Shown here: positions 33,968 to 47,499 of the stretch, piece after piece
Layout: every line of letters begins with the position of its first letter
Position numbering within the stretch: the first letter of the stretch is position 1
DNA from: Gigaspora rosea
Lineage: Eukaryota > Glomeromycota > Glomeromycetes > Diversisporales > Gigasporaceae
Reading direction: 5' to 3'
NCBI GenBank assembly: GCA_003550325.1
Contig: QKWP01001173.1
Span: 95,592-159,591, forward strand
Length of the DNA stretch: 64,000 nt
Position numbers and translations under genes: made by a program
Notes under the pieces: generated by a model
Told to the model about the DNA's origin: nothing
Databases searched by the model: none
Seen by the model: only the letters and a program-made list of their open reading frames with translations

Positions 33968-36346
33968 AATTTACTAAAAGAAAATATTACAAAGGGGTTA
34001 CAACGTTCTATAGCTAATACTTCTACTCTAATTTCGAAGGTTACTGACTTGAACTTTAACTAACTAGAACTATTCGAAACTGTTCTGAACTTGGTACGAA
34101 CTACTGTTTCCTTCAATGAACTTATGGCCCTTATATACTTTTTAATACAGACTAAAAATTGATTCGATGGATTCGATTGAGTCTATGGACTCTTTCGACT
34201 GCATGGAGTCTTTCGACTCTATTGACTCTTTCGACTCCATCGAGTCATAGCCTTACTTTAAATGGTAACGCTAAAATGTAATATTTAAAAATAGAAAAAT
34301 ATATATATAGAAACAAAAAACTAAAAATAGACATCGAGCACAGCAACAACTTCTGATTACATAGGTCAGATTTGCCCTTCACAATGTAATAACTAGAAGA
34401 TTTAGATAACCAAGCAGGACCTTCCCGTTTTACTCATACTACTACTTTAGCACCTTACAACAAAGATACTAGCCAAATATCTTTTCTTCCTACCCTTGCA
34501 CTCCCAACTTCTCCTCTTAGTAAAATTCCCTTGACAATCCTTTTCCTACCCAACATACTCTCTCTTCAAAACCGAGTTGCTTGATTTATATATATCTTAA
34601 CCCAGCTGCATATTTTCAACATACACCCCAACCTACAACAACTCCTCCTATACCCCAACCCATAACAACTCCTCCTCTATCTATAGTTGCTGAAAACTAT
34701 CCTGAAACCTGTTTTTCACTTAATAATACTCCTTTATGCACTCCTCCTCTACAATGACAACGTCAAATTTCAATCCTCAATTATCAAGAAGGACCAGAAG
34801 AAGAAGAAGTATACACAGACCCAGAATCAGAAAGAACTATAGAAGACGAAGAACAAGAACCAGAATTAAACATGGGAGATTAAGCTTTAACTGCTGCTGC
34901 TCAAGCTATAACTGCTCTTGCCAATGCCCTTGGACAAGGTGGTGAAAAGTTCCTTATCAAAATAGACTATTATCATGGTGACGGAACTCAGAACCTAGTT
35001 ATCTGGGTTAAAGAATTTGAATGAGCTGCTAAAGCTAACCACTGGAGTGCTGCCCGCCAACTGGAATTAACTACTGCTTATATAAAGGATAATGCACAGG
35101 AATAGTTCTTTAGCCTTGCTAATGCTCCAACCCATTTCCATCATGACCGGCATGGCTAGAATGTAAATGGTGCTAATGTCTATAGCTTTACTCACCTGTT
35201 CAAAGAAAAATTTAGCACTACCAAGCAATAGGCTGCTTGGCAGAAACAACTTTTTGAAATCAAACAAGGCACAGACACTGTTGATACTTACGTTAGTCGT
35301 TTTAAGCAATTAAAAGGACATGTAGACCCTCTTAATGTCTTCCCAGCTGCAGTTATGATTCAGTTCTTTATCCGGGATTACGACCTGAATATGCTATAAA
35401 TGTTCAAGCTGCTGAACCTGCTGACTTGACTGCTGCTATTACTGAGGCACGTAAATAGGAAACAGGATGAATGATGGCCTCTGAACATAATGCTAATGAT
35501 ACCAACTAAGCCATTGAGCACCTTATTGAACAAATTGCCAATCTTAGTATAAATCTTGCTAAGAAACAAGCTGCCCGCCCCTCTTACTGTTACTCCTGTC
35601 TACTATACTGACCAAAGCAAAGACCGACCCAATCTAATGCTAAAAATGCCATATGTTATTATTGTACACAAAAAGGTCATTTTATCTGAAATTGCCATAC
35701 TCGATACTAGGACAATAGGAAGGACTACCAAGGATACCAATTCTGAGGTAGAAGCAGTAATTACTCTTCTAGAAATAACTGATCCTGTGACAGATCCAGA
35801 TCCAATGACAGAAATTATAACCATTCTGGATATAACCGATCCAGGAGCCGAAGCCAGTCCCATGACAGATACAGAAATAACCGAAGCCATCACTCCTCTG
35901 ATTGATCCAGATCACGCAATCGATTATCCACTTCCTATCCTCGTGATGTTTACACTCTTGACACTGCCAATGATTATACCTATGAACAATTTGAAGCCTT
36001 TTTGGTTAATGATTCTATTAGAACTGTTGTTGCCAATTATTTAATTAAAAATCCCAAAACTACCCAGATCCAGACACCTACCTATACTACTCCTGTCAAG
36101 TGCAATATTAAACTAAATGGAAAGCCATATCATGCTGTAATTGATAGTGGTGCTGCTGTCAGTATGATTGCTAGCCAAGTTGTAAAAGAACTTGGATTAA
36201 AAATAGAAGCACCCTCTTCTAGTCTTATTGTCTCAGCCACTAGACCCTCTATTTGACCCCTAGGCATAATTAAAAACTTACCAATTGAAATTGAAGGAAT
36301 CACTATTCCCATGGATGTTGAAGTGATAAATGCTACCTCTTATTTA

Positions 36347-38491
36347 TCATCAGCAAATTTTATATATAGATATTGATCGATATATTGTACTTAATCGTTT
36401 TATATCGATTATAAAATATTGTTATATATTGATTAATTGGATAAAAATCGATATATATCTATAATCGATATATATCATTTTTTATATTAAATTGTTATAT
36501 ATCTATAAATCGATTATAATTATAATTCTTTGAAATGATATATAATGATTAGCAGATCTTTAATAATTACATAGTGTTTTGACCGCGTCCCGAAAATTTC
36601 AACCCAGATCACCAGATAAAAAAAAAAAGTAAAATTTTAAAAAAAAGTAGGTTAAAAAAAAAAGACAAAATAAAGAAAACTGGCATAAAAAAAAAAGCCC
36701 ATTTTGAACGATCTTTACCTCTTTCCCTTTTCCTTTCTCCCTTTTTCCCCTCTCCTTTTTCCCTCTCTCCCTTTTCCCCCTTTCCCTTTTCTTCTCTTTT
36801 CCTTTTTCTTTTTTTCTCTTTCTTTTTAGTATTTCGAATACATTCAAAATATTTTAGGACAATCTGTAATCTGGATCATATCAAGAATGCGTTTGACTAA
36901 TATTTTCGAAATGTTTCGATGATTTTCAATAATCATAGTACAAGATCAAATTAGATTTTTGTTTATTTTTTTGTTTATAATTTAGATCTTCTATCAATTT
37001 TGCATTGTTTTTTCGTTTCCTTTTGTTTAGTTTAGTTTCGTTTAGTTTCGTTTCATTTTTTTTAGTTTCGGTTTGTTTTTTTTTATTTTTTAAATTTTTT
37101 TATTTTAATTTTATACTTTACCACTAGCACTTGCAAGAAATTCAATGACTTTCAGCACTTTGCGCAAGCCAACCCAGCCTTTCAAAAATTTGCAAGAGCA
37201 CACAACTACTTTCTTTAGCAATTTCGAATGTTCAAGAACGCAAGTTTTCGCAAGTTTTTGCAAGGTTTTGTTTTATTTATTTTTTTGTTTTATGTTTTTT
37301 TTTTTGGTTTTTTTATTTTTATTAATTTATTTTATTCCGGTACTTTGCAAAAACCTTCGACAATTTCTAAATTGCAAAAACACAAACTCAAAATGGAGAT
37401 TTGGGGCTTTGTTTATTTTTTTATTTAGTTTGCTTACATTTTTGGTTTTTTGCTTGTTTTCTTTTTTTTTACTTATTTTTTTAATTTTATTTTATTTTAT
37501 TTATCCTTTACATTTTTCGGAACTTTGCAAGAAAACGATTTGACTTTTCCGACACTTTACAAGAGCACTTTGCAAGAAGTCACAAATATGAACAAATTTA
37601 ATCAAATATAAGTGAATATAAACAAATATAAGCAAATATAATAGTTTATTTTTTTTGGTTTTGTTTTTTTTTGGATTTGTTTTTTTATTTATTTTTTTAC
37701 TTTTATTTTATTTTATTTATTCCTACTTCTTTTGAAACTTTGCAAGAAAACGACCTAACTTTTCTGGCACTTTATAAGAATAACTATTTTAACTTTTCTG
37801 GCACTTTTCAGGAAATAGCAAATATGAGAAATATAAGCGAATATAAGCGAATAAAAGTGAATATTAGCAAATATAAGGAATATTATAGTTTATTTTTTTT
37901 GGTTTCATTTTTTATTTTTTTTGGTTTCGTTTTTTTTTGGGTTTATTTTTTTTGTTGTTTTTTATAATAATATATAATAAAATATATAATATTTAAAATA
38001 TAATATATAATAATAATAAATAAAATTTTATATTAAATTGTTAAATTGTAAATAATTTAAAATATTATATAATAATAATAAATAAAAAATAAAAATTTAT
38101 ATTAAATTGCGAAAACTTGCGAAAACCTGTAAAATGTTTAAAAATTTGCAAAAAGTATGATTATGTGAATATAATAATTATTAATTAATATCATATAAGA
38201 TATATATCGATTAATCAGCAAATTTTATATATAGATACATGTCGATTACTAACTGGGTAAGATATATATCGATATCCCTTCCGATTTCTATCGATAGTGA
38301 TAATAATCGATATATATCTGATATAGATAGTAATTAATATAAATCTGATAAGATATATATCGATTAATATCTATATTAGATATATATCGATTACTATCAC
38401 TATCTATAAAAATCGGCAGGGGTATTTAGTATCGATATATATCTGACCAGTTAGTAATTAATATATATCTATATATAAAATTTGCTGATGA
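36347..38491. mobile_element. 2.1-kb insertion bounded by TCATCAGCAAATTTTATATA inverted ends
   Basis: TCATCAGCAAATTTTATATA starts at 36347 and its reverse ends at 38491. A further inverted copy from 38214 to 38491 has arms of ~110 bp rich in ATATATATCGATTA. The interior is T-rich with GCAAGAAAACGA and TTTCTGGCACTTT words repeated. The long frames here (37145-37967) are low-complexity Phe/Leu runs, not genes. It interrupts the gypsy element. Confidence 0.65.
36712..36835. repeat. polypyrimidine (C/T-only) tract
   Basis: About 120 bases of almost pure C and T in irregular CCCTTTTT-type units. Such tracts can adopt triplex structures and slip easily. Confidence 0.85.
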
Positions 38492-39216
38492 TTGATTACT
38501 TTTAGATAATGACTGGTTACAAAAAGTAGATGCCGCCTACAGTTAAAAAAATAAGGCTTACACTCTCAGATGAAAATCCTTGTGCCCACTACTTATGAAC
38601 ACGACAAACCCTTACCTGCCCAACTGACTATCACTGATGAAAAGGAACTAGAAAAGTTTGAACAGGAATATCTCCGTCCAAAAGAAGCTTATATAGTAGA
38701 AATTGAACCTGATAATTGGACAACAGTTACCCACAGATCCAGACCCAGCGCCTCTTTCACTAAACAAAAGTGTGGATGCTGCTACTCCTACAATCACCTT
38801 TATTCTGACTTGACAAACAATGAATGTTGCCGATGTCGTTCTATAGAAACCTGGCTGCACATTGCCCTAAACAAGCCCCAAATGAAATGTTTGCAAAACC
38901 TGCTCTCAACCTGGACACCTGTATAAGGACTGTCCTGATAATCTATGTTATCAATGTGGACAGTATGGACATATTAGTGCTAACTGTCACCTAATGACCC
39001 AGATTCTTGAAAACCAATGATATCAATGTGGATGTTAACCTCAGGACGTGAATGCTAAATGCTTACCTAATTACTCTCCTTTCAGAACTCACCATTGCTA
39101 TAAATGCAAGGTACCCAACAGACCAGAAGATATCTGACCCTTGGAGCAAACTTTAGTTTGCAAAGAATGTTGGATTGGCTTCCACCAAGACCTAGATCCA
39201 GAGGACCCACGAAGTA

Positions 39217-39859
39217 TCCCTTAGATTGTAGTAGAACACAGGCAAATTTGCCTGCATTTTTGCACTTTTTTAGCTCTGATTTACTTTTTTAAAATGCTAA
39301 CATAATTAAATAAAACTTTGTACAATTATATTTGAAAATAAGGATTACTTTTTTGCAAAATTAGTTTTTATATTATAAGAAAATAAATTATAGTTACATA
39401 TAAGCTGAAAATAGATAATTTTAAGAAAAAATTTTTTTAAAAATTTTTATTACAATTTTTCTGCGATTTTATTTAGTTTTAGTTTTAGAACTATAGTTCT
39501 TAAGACAATATTGTAGTTTATATAAAGGATGACAACTTACATTATTGCAACTTTAATGATTTACTTGTAAAAATTAAGACTTGTATTAGAAGTAAAGATT
39601 TTTTTTATAGACGGGAACATATAAAATTTGAAAAAATCTAAAGAAAAATTTTAATAGTAAAAATGCCAATACAAGAACTTAAACATTTATTATATTAAAG
39701 TTTTCTAATGATTTTAAAAAAAATTTATAACAAAGTTACTAAAACAAAACTCAAAGAATATTTTTTACTTAGAAAAGATATGACTAAAATCAATATTTAA
39801 AATTTTATTAAAAATTTTAAAATACGCAGGCAAATTTGCCTGTGTTACAATCTAAGGGA
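39217..39859. mobile_element. Tc1/mariner-type MITE, 643 bp, with TA duplication
   Basis: TCCCTTAGATTGTA at the left end is matched by its reverse at the right, and both are followed inward by ACACAGGCAAATTTGCCTGC. TA at 39215-39216 and 39860-39861 flanks it. The interior is AT-rich and non-coding. It is inserted in the gypsy element. Confidence 0.8.
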
Positions 39860-42800
39860 TAGAGTTCTTCACTAATGGTGAAGGCCGAGAAACACTAACA
39901 GAAAAGCTCTGTAGAGAACAAGGTATCAAACCTAAAATGATTAAACTTGATTCCATCTGCGAAGATACCCGATTCTGCAATCTCGAATGCTTATATGCAT
40001 ATAAAGCTGCAAAGGATGTTGAATGGAACCCAAATTACAACTTATGGATTCGAGTGCACCATTATACCAAGTCTACCAGAAATGCTGGACATGCCTATAA
40101 CCTTAACCAAAGTCGAATTTATCGTCTTGCCAAAATACAGATTGGCAAAAGTAATGAAGACCTCACTCATGCTCTGGAGCCCTAGCCACTGACCACTCTA
40201 ACCAGGGATATACCTATGATAAAGTTAATATCATCATGAGAGCCTCTCAAGTACAATTGAGCAAAGAATTTTGGCTAAATCTTTTGATACCAGCCATCCA
40301 GATTTTGACCAATGGAAAGCTATAGAAAACTTACAAAGACAATTCCAAGGAACTGTTGGACTTTGTAAAGAATGCATAATGGTCAAAAAGAATAATGAAT
40401 TAGAACAATTCGACTCTTATTGTGAGGAATGTTATGAAGCACTTCACCCTCCTCCAGACCCAGAAGTTTTGTCTCCTCCAACCTCTCCAATACCAGGATT
40501 GCCTGTTGTTGCACCCATACAAACTGCAACAGCAATTTTAGAACCCACAGACCTAGTCTCTCTCCTTCAGGAACAGATTAGACAACAAGCCCAAATCATT
40601 GCTCTGCTACAGGAACAGGCCAAAACCTTTGAACACCAGAACCAAACTATAAAGGAACTACAAGCTCGAGTTAGCTACTTTGAAAACTTCCATTATCGAC
40701 TAAGGGATCTATACAATGAATCCTCTTCCTCTGCCATTTCTGTATCAAATCTTAATAATGGTGATGCTCAAAATTTTTGAGTCATCCTGAGCAAGTTCAA
40801 AAACTACTCAAAGATACAAACAATTCTAGACAATGTGACTCAGGAAATCAAACCAAAAGTAGGACACATAACTACTCACCAAGGAGCCCAATTTCGACAA
40901 CTGCTTTTTGAATTTGCTGACCTCTTTGCAAAGGATATGACCCAACTAGATAGAACTGACCTAGTAACCCATCGAATCTTTACTGATAATGTACCTCCTG
41001 TTAGCTCTCGCCCTTACATGGTACCTCTTACTGAACAAACATTTATTAATGAAGAGGTACAACGAATGCTAGATAAAAAATTAATTAAAGAGTCCTCTAG
41101 CCCTTGGGCCTCTCCTGTTGTATTGGTAACAAAGAAAAATGGAAAGAATGGATTTTGTGTAGATTATAGAAAACTCAATGCCGTTACCAAGAAGGACCAA
41201 TATTCTCTACCCTAAATAGAAGAAATGCTTGACTCACTTGCTGGAGCTACCTATTTTTCCACTCTTGATCTTATGAGTGGATACTGGCAAGTAAAAGTAC
41301 ACCCAGAAGATAGAGAGAAAACTGCTTTCATCACTAGATACAGAACATACGAGTTCAATATCATGCCTTTTGGACTGTGTAATGCCCCTGCCACCTTTCA
41401 ACGCCTTATGAATAAAGTTTACAAAGACATTGCCTATAAGTATGTAGTAGTATACCTGGATGATACCAATGTCTTCTTACGAACATTTGATGACCATATT
41501 AAATATCTAAGAGAAGTATTCACCAGAATACGTGAAGCAGGATTGAAATTAAACATTGAAAAATGTAATTTTTGGATAAAACACCTACCTTTCCGAGAAC
41601 AATAATAGAAGAAAAAGGGATCTCCCCAGACCCAGATAAAATAATTGCTGTTCAGAAAATCCAACCTCCAAAAAGTGTTACCCAGCTACGATCATTTCTA
41701 GGCCTTGCTGGATACTATCGACAGTTCATTAAATACTTCTCCTCTATTGCCCATCCTCTTAATCAATTGCTACATAAGGACAATGCGTATGAATGGACTG
41801 ACCAATGCCAAAGGTTTTTGATGAACTGAAACATCAGTTAACTACTGCCCCTATCCTTACCTATCCTGACTATGAACAAGAATTTATTCTAGCCACTGAT
41901 GCCTCCTACACTAGATTCGGAGCTACTTTGAGCCAGATATCTGAGAATAAAAAGGAACACCTAATTGTCTATGCAAGCAAAAGCCTAAAAAAAGAAGAAA
42001 TGAACTATGGAGCAACTGAATTGGAATGTGCTGCCATAGTATGGGCCATTGAACATTTTCACAAATATTTTGGTACAAGCCATTTCACGCTAGTTACAGA
42101 CCACTCCGCTCTCAAGTGATTAAAGTCTTTTCAACCAAAATGACGTCTAGGACACTGGATGATAAAACTCCAACCCTATTATTTTACTATTGTATATAAA
42201 CCTGGAAGAATCCATTCTAATGTTGATGCCCTCTCTTGATTACTAACCAAGACACACTCCTCTACTACTTCCATTACATGAACTTAGATCAATACCAAAA
42301 TTTTATAGAATATCTATAATTAGACATACTTTCCTCTAATTTGATGAATAATGAAAAACAGACAATTATTAATCAATCTAGACATTATAAAGTAAAGGAC
42401 AAGTTGTTATATAAAAAGAATCGAAAAGACCCAGACAAACCTATTAGAGTAATCAAATGGACTGAAGTTGAACCTATCCTGTATATGGTGCATAGTCATC
42501 CTACTGCTGGCCATTTAGGAACAGATGCTATGTACTATAAAATATCTGAACGATATTATTGGGACCAAATGTACAAAGATGTTCGAAATTATGTTCACTC
42601 ATATGAAGTCTACCAAAAATGAGATAAAAGTAAAAAAAAAGAACCTCTCCACTCTATACAAGTTGGAAAAGCCTTCGAACGAATAGGCATAGATTTAGTA
42701 GGACCTCTACCCATAACGGCCTGCAGCAATTGGTATATTATTGTTGCCACTGACTACCTTACCCGTTGGCATGAAGCTAAAGCTGTACTAGATACAGGTG

Positions 42801-43159
42801 CAGAAACTCTAGCAAAGTTCATTTTTGAAGAAATTGTGTGTAGATATGGAGTCTCTAAGATTATTCTTTCTAACAATGGAAAGAATTTCACTAGTGAAGT
42901 TGTTAGAATATTGTGTGAAAAGTTTTTGATCAAACACATATTCTCCTCACCTTATCACACCCAGACCAATGGAATAGTAAAAGATTAAATAGAACACTTT
43001 GCAATTCTTTTGCAAAGTCACAGAAAATATTGAAAATTGGGATCTAAACATATCTGCTATACTATTTGCATACAGAACCAAGAGACATGCAACCACTGGA
43101 TATACCCCTTTCCACTTAGTATATGGTAGACAAGCTATTCTACCCATTGAAACTGTTAT

Positions 43160-43160
43160 N
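43160..43160. other. single-N assembly join
   Basis: Integrase-like sequence stops here and unrelated, purine-rich sequence follows. Confidence 0.95.
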
Positions 43161-43936
43161 AGGTAGTATAAATGACGAAAAGAGGCGACAATGACGCCAG
43201 CAATGAAAAGAGGTACCAGTAAACGATGACTCCAGTGACAAAAAGGGGCACAAGTCTTGAGATAAAGGTCTTGAGGTAAAGAACGGCAAAAAAATTACAA
43301 GATGTAAACAAAAAAAAAGGGTTGTATATATTTGATCTGTGCAACTGGTGAGAGGATTTGCCCCTGATCTTAATTGGGGGTAATCGGAGGCCGGGTTTTC
43401 ATGTGACCTGGAAAATCACACCTACATCCTGTATCTTTTCAGAAGACTAGTAAGTTGATGTTGGTAAATAGTATTATTGGTTAGATAGGTGTAAGAGTTG
43501 TATCTCTTGTGTAGGAATATGAACTTGTGGTATAGATTGAGAGGGGTTGTAGCAATAGTAAGGTTGAATATATGGATTAGAGCAAGAATTTCTTAGTAAT
43601 CTATTTGAATGTATATTGGATTTTTGAGTTTGCTAGTTTGGTTGTAGGGAGGATTAAATGAAGAAAGGGTATTTAAAGATAGAAGGGTATGGGGTAGTAG
43701 TTGTATAAAAACCTAAATCTGAAGGATTTATACTGTATGTTGTAGTTTTTGATAAAGTTTGATGTGATAGAAAAAGATTATTGTTAGAGTTGTAGTGTAT
43801 TTGTATAAGTGAAAAGGAATTAGAAGTTAATAAAGATGAAAAAAGGTGTGTTGTATTAATAAAGGAGTTAATTTGGGGTAAGTTAAGATGAGAAAATATA
43901 GTTATAATTGTATTATCTTGTATAGAATAGATAATA
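43161..43936. other. purine-rich DNA, no recognised gene
   Basis: G/A-rich on the plus strand, the reverse of the C/T/A-rich composition at 34400-34870. It may be the 5' part of another retroelement on the minus strand, but no conserved motif supports that. Confidence 0.3.
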
Positions 43937-43939
43937 TTA

Positions 43940-44155
43940 GGCCATGCAAATTAAATCAGTTGTTTCTCGTCACATGGGACAAGCAAATAGGGCCCGGCGG
44001 CCGGCAAAAAATGTTATATTTAAAAATTTTTTTAATATAAAAATTTTTATAAATTTTTTTTTTCAAAAAAAATTTTATATAAAAAAAATTTTTAACTTTT
44101 CCAAAAAAGTGACCCAGCCGGGTTACGAGAAACAATTTTATTTGTTTGCATGGCC
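43940..44155. mobile_element. PIF/Harbinger-like MITE, 216 bp
   Basis: GGCCATGCAAA at the left and TTTGCATGGCC at the right, each followed inward by TTGTTTCTCGT, form the TIRs. TTA at 43937-43939 and 44156-44158 is the apparent 3-bp duplication, as PIF/Harbinger elements leave. The core is A/T only apart from a short GGGCCCGGCGGCCGG block. Confidence 0.75.
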
Positions 44156-44279
44156 TTAATGAATTAATTTATTGATTTGATTTCACATTACACTAGATCT
44201 TATAGGGTGCGGTGTATCGCATATGCGAAAAAATCAAATATTTTTTTTTTATTATTTAAAAAAAAATAATAATACAAAC

Positions 44280-44810
44280 ATACACCCAACAATTTACCTA
44301 TCATACTATGTATATTAGAATTTAACGTCCTGAATCTAAATACCATGTTATATTCAAAATCTAACCTGAATCTAACTACCATATATCACGAATTTAACTA
44401 TCATGCTATACTCTTTACCATCCCAAATTTAACTATAATGCTATGTACAGTTTATTATCAAGAATTTAACTACTGTGCTATGTCTAGTTTTAAATTTTTA
44501 AATTCTGAATCTAACTCCAACGGTATGTCCCCAATATCCAAAATCTAACTACCATGTTAAGCTATATCTAGCCAATATACCAAATCTATAAGTCTAGTTA
44601 TAACATCCAGTTTTAACATCCCGAATTTAGTTATCATGCTACATCTAGTTCTAATACCCCAAATTTAACAACCATGCTATGTCCAGCTTTAACATCCGAA
44701 TCTAACTACTGTACTATGTCCAGTTCTCTAATTATAGTGCTCCAACCTAATTTTAACTACTGTGCTAGTTTTATTTACTACGCTATTCTGAATCTAACTA
44801 CTCCACATAT
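44280..44810. repeat. diverged minisatellite, ~45-bp unit
   Basis: Words GAATCTAACTACCATGCTA and TGTCCAGTTTTAACATCC recur about a dozen times with drift. Confidence 0.75.
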
Positions 44811-45059
44811 CAAAGTGACTCAGCAATGGTGACAACTCCACAATGGGATACTGATACTAAATGTCGATTAGTACAGTAGTAATAAAAAAAACTACAAATT
44901 TAAAAAAAAACTTATCTTAATCAATCTATGTAACTAGCAATGCTGGTGTTTCGTACGTATGTAGATGATTTATTAGTGTTATAAATATACATATCCTTTT
45001 ATTAATCTAAGTATTTATTCAATAAAATTGAATATGTTGAAATCAATAGCTATAAAATT

Positions 45060-46170
45060 TAACAGGCCTATCAGGTACCTGCGGGCTTTTTAGTAAAGCC
45101 TGACCTGACCTGGTATCTTAGCGGGCCTAGCCTGGGCCCAGGCTGATATAATTACAGGCCTAAAAATACAGACATCAATAATTTATTTGTTTATTCTCTC
45201 CAAAGTTGGCGCCGAAACCCTTTTGTGCTAAATCTGAAAGTTTCGAGCTTTGGCGAATTGTAACTTCAGGAACCTTATCCGAAACTCGAAACCTCACCCG
45301 ACACCCAAAACTTCATTCGACCGAAACCTCACCTGAACACCAAAAACTACCCAAACTTCCATAAACATTTATTGTATTAATATATTATATATCTCTTTCA
45401 AATGCACTGATGTATGCTATGTATCTCTTCAATATACATTAATCGCATTGATATATATTATATATCTCCTTAAAGAATACAATAAAATTTGAATATCCAG
45501 CGCTATTTGGGCCGAAATATATCCAACAATTTTTTGCATGCGTGCAGTCCTTTTGGTTGTTGTGATTCACAAGTATACATAAAAGGTATAATTCCGGAGT
45601 TTATATTCTGGCAATCAAGGTTGCTTTTGCAAGCATCAGTTTTTTTTACTTACTACGTAAAAACTGGATACAATATCAAGTACCGTAATAATAAGTAATT
45701 AGCATGTCCATATCTACTAATGATGGAATTAATAAGTTACCGTAGAATTAAATAAATTGTTGGTATCAAAAGACATCAAATACTCATCGATTCATTATTG
45801 GCAATTTTTTCTATCACCCTAGAATTTTGAAATCAATTGTTGATATTAAAAATAAAGTTTACTAGCTTTAAAAAAAACTCGAACAAACTGAGGCAGTGAA
45901 AAAAACATAATTAATAAAATGATCTATAAAATGTTATAATTTATTCAAAAGAATTTTACATTTTGGGTTCATTAAAACTAATCAACTTTATGATATATTT
46001 TAAAGGCTTCAATATTATATTTTTGAGTTTCGGATTATAGGTTTGGGTTTCGGATTATAGTTTCAGGGTTTCGGGTTTCGAGTTTCAATTTTTTTAAAAA
46101 ATCCGAAACTAGTTTCAGATTAGAACCCTTCCGAAACTAGTTTCAGGTAGTTTTCGTTTCGATGCCATGT
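45060..46170. repeat. GC-rich palindrome and GTTTCGGGTTTCGAG repeats
   Basis: At 45060-45180 CAGGCCTGGC-type words (GGCCTAGCCTGGGCCCAGGC) form a compact palindrome. At 45200-45360 and 46030-46165 CGAAACC/GGTTTCG words appear in opposite orientation, with TGGCGCCGAAAC and GTTTCGATGCCA at the outer edges, suggesting an old ~960-bp TIR element. No gene between. Confidence 0.4.
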
Positions 46171-46234
46171 TTGATACAACATATAATTAGTGTAAATATA
46201 GAAATATATAGTATAATACAAAAAAAAGTAGATA

Positions 46235-47331
46235 CAGTAAAGCCTCCATAAATGCATGATCTTTGGACCTTGACAACATTCACTTAAAGAGTAATGAGAA
46301 AAAGTGCATTTATAGAGTTTATAAATATATTTAGACCAGAATTTGAGTGTGCACTTATGGAAATTTTACAAAAAATTTTAAATTTATTTGTAATTTCAAA
46401 AATAATCTTGTTTATTTTTCTGATATATAATTCAATATAATAAAAATGTTATAGTGCACCAAGTTACTTCTCATTAAAAACTCTATGTTCTTTTAAAAAC
46501 AAAAAAACTTTAAGTTTTAAATATTTTTTTTAAAATATAACTGATAAATACTATTGTTTTTTTTAAACCTGGAAGTGACCCAGAATGCTCTTGGCATACT
46601 TTTACCCCTCTCTATAATACCAAGTTTATTGTACTCTATCTTGGTGATCATAAAGAGAGGTGACTATAAATAAGATAGCCTATTATGGTCATGTGATTAA
46701 AGGCCAATAAGTAATATATTTGTGCATATTTGAAACACTATTAAAAAATTTAATCCAGTGGCCCAATTTGGATAAAACAACTACCAGAGTGTTTGACTTA
46801 ATGAGACAATTCTAAAGTGTCCAAAATCATCCAAATTTAATTACAAATGCTAAGATTATTAAAGAGTTTTCACTCAGATGTTTAAATTTAATCAATTTTT
46901 AAACATGTAAAGTGATACAAATCCTTAACGATCTCAGGAGCTTGTGATTTGATTTAACAATTTTGGGCTCATTAGAATCATCTTATTGAGATGAACATTT
47001 TGGTAGCTGTTTCATCTAAATTGGATCATTGGATCAAAAGATATTTGCTGTCAAATCTTTAAGAAGCTTTAATAGATAATTTTAAATATAAGTGAATATG
47101 AAAATTGGCCAATAAGATTTTATAATCCGTATTTAGTTAAAATTTGGTAACTATAATAAGGGTTTTTTATTAATAAAATTGTTAAAAAATCAAATTTTTA
47201 TAGTAATAGTGATTATAGGCGATTTGTGACTATAATAAGGTTTTTTTACTATATTTGAGTCAGTCACACAAAATTGGGTACTTAAATAAAGGTATGACTA
47301 TATAGAATGTGACTATAGGGAGGTCTGCCTG
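46235..47331. mobile_element. TA-flanked non-autonomous element, CAGTAAAGCCTCC ends
   Basis: CAGTAAAGCCTCC at the left, GGAGGTCTGCCTG at the right, with TA outside both. The termini match imperfectly. The interior lacks a transposase frame. The terminal sequence and TA duplication suggest a Tc1/mariner-like or ISL2EU-like origin. Confidence 0.5.
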
Positions 47332-47499
47332 TAATTTCATTTAGCTCGATTATACAATTTTTATAGAATCTATTCCTAGACTATCTGTACCACATATTTT
47401 ATACTCAGCTACTAAGGTACCCTTTATTCATCACATTGCCGCTGGTGGTTTTTCTGGTTTTAGCTCATATCTAGTTCCTAGCAGTTTATCGTGTGCTAC

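Larger units (their letters stand above)
33258..34383 (+). mobile_element. LTR fossil, family A, copy 2, split by a nested element
   Basis: Matches 28403-28902 outside an insertion at 33353-33967, and the uninterrupted copy shows the empty site. It lies directly upstream of the Ty3/gypsy gag-pol and could be its 5' LTR. Confidence 0.7.
34384..43159 (+). mobile_element. Ty3/gypsy LTR retrotransposon, broken fossil
   Basis: Parts in order: gag-like region (about 34860-35560); aspartic protease (about 36085-36340, VIDSGAAVSMI); a run of CCHC zinc knuckles (about 38760-39120); a spacer with two CxxC pairs and a glutamine-rich coiled coil (about 40270-40780); reverse transcriptase (about 40850-41610, with YLDD); RNase H (about 41840-42240, with LATDASYTRFGA); and integrase zinc-binding and core domains (about 42340-43159). 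The order RT-RNase H-integrase marks the Ty3/gypsy group. Two other elements are inserted (36347-38491 and 39217-39859). It carries many breaks and is not functional. The element ends at the one-base gap at 43160, so no 3' LTR is seen. Moderately old. Confidence 0.9.

Noticed and set aside
35556-36044. Independent host gene
   Set aside because: Lies between gag-like and protease parts of the gypsy fossil; treated as part of that element.
37145-37967. Three long open frames
   Set aside because: Almost only Phe, Leu and Ile from T-rich repeats; low-complexity by-products.
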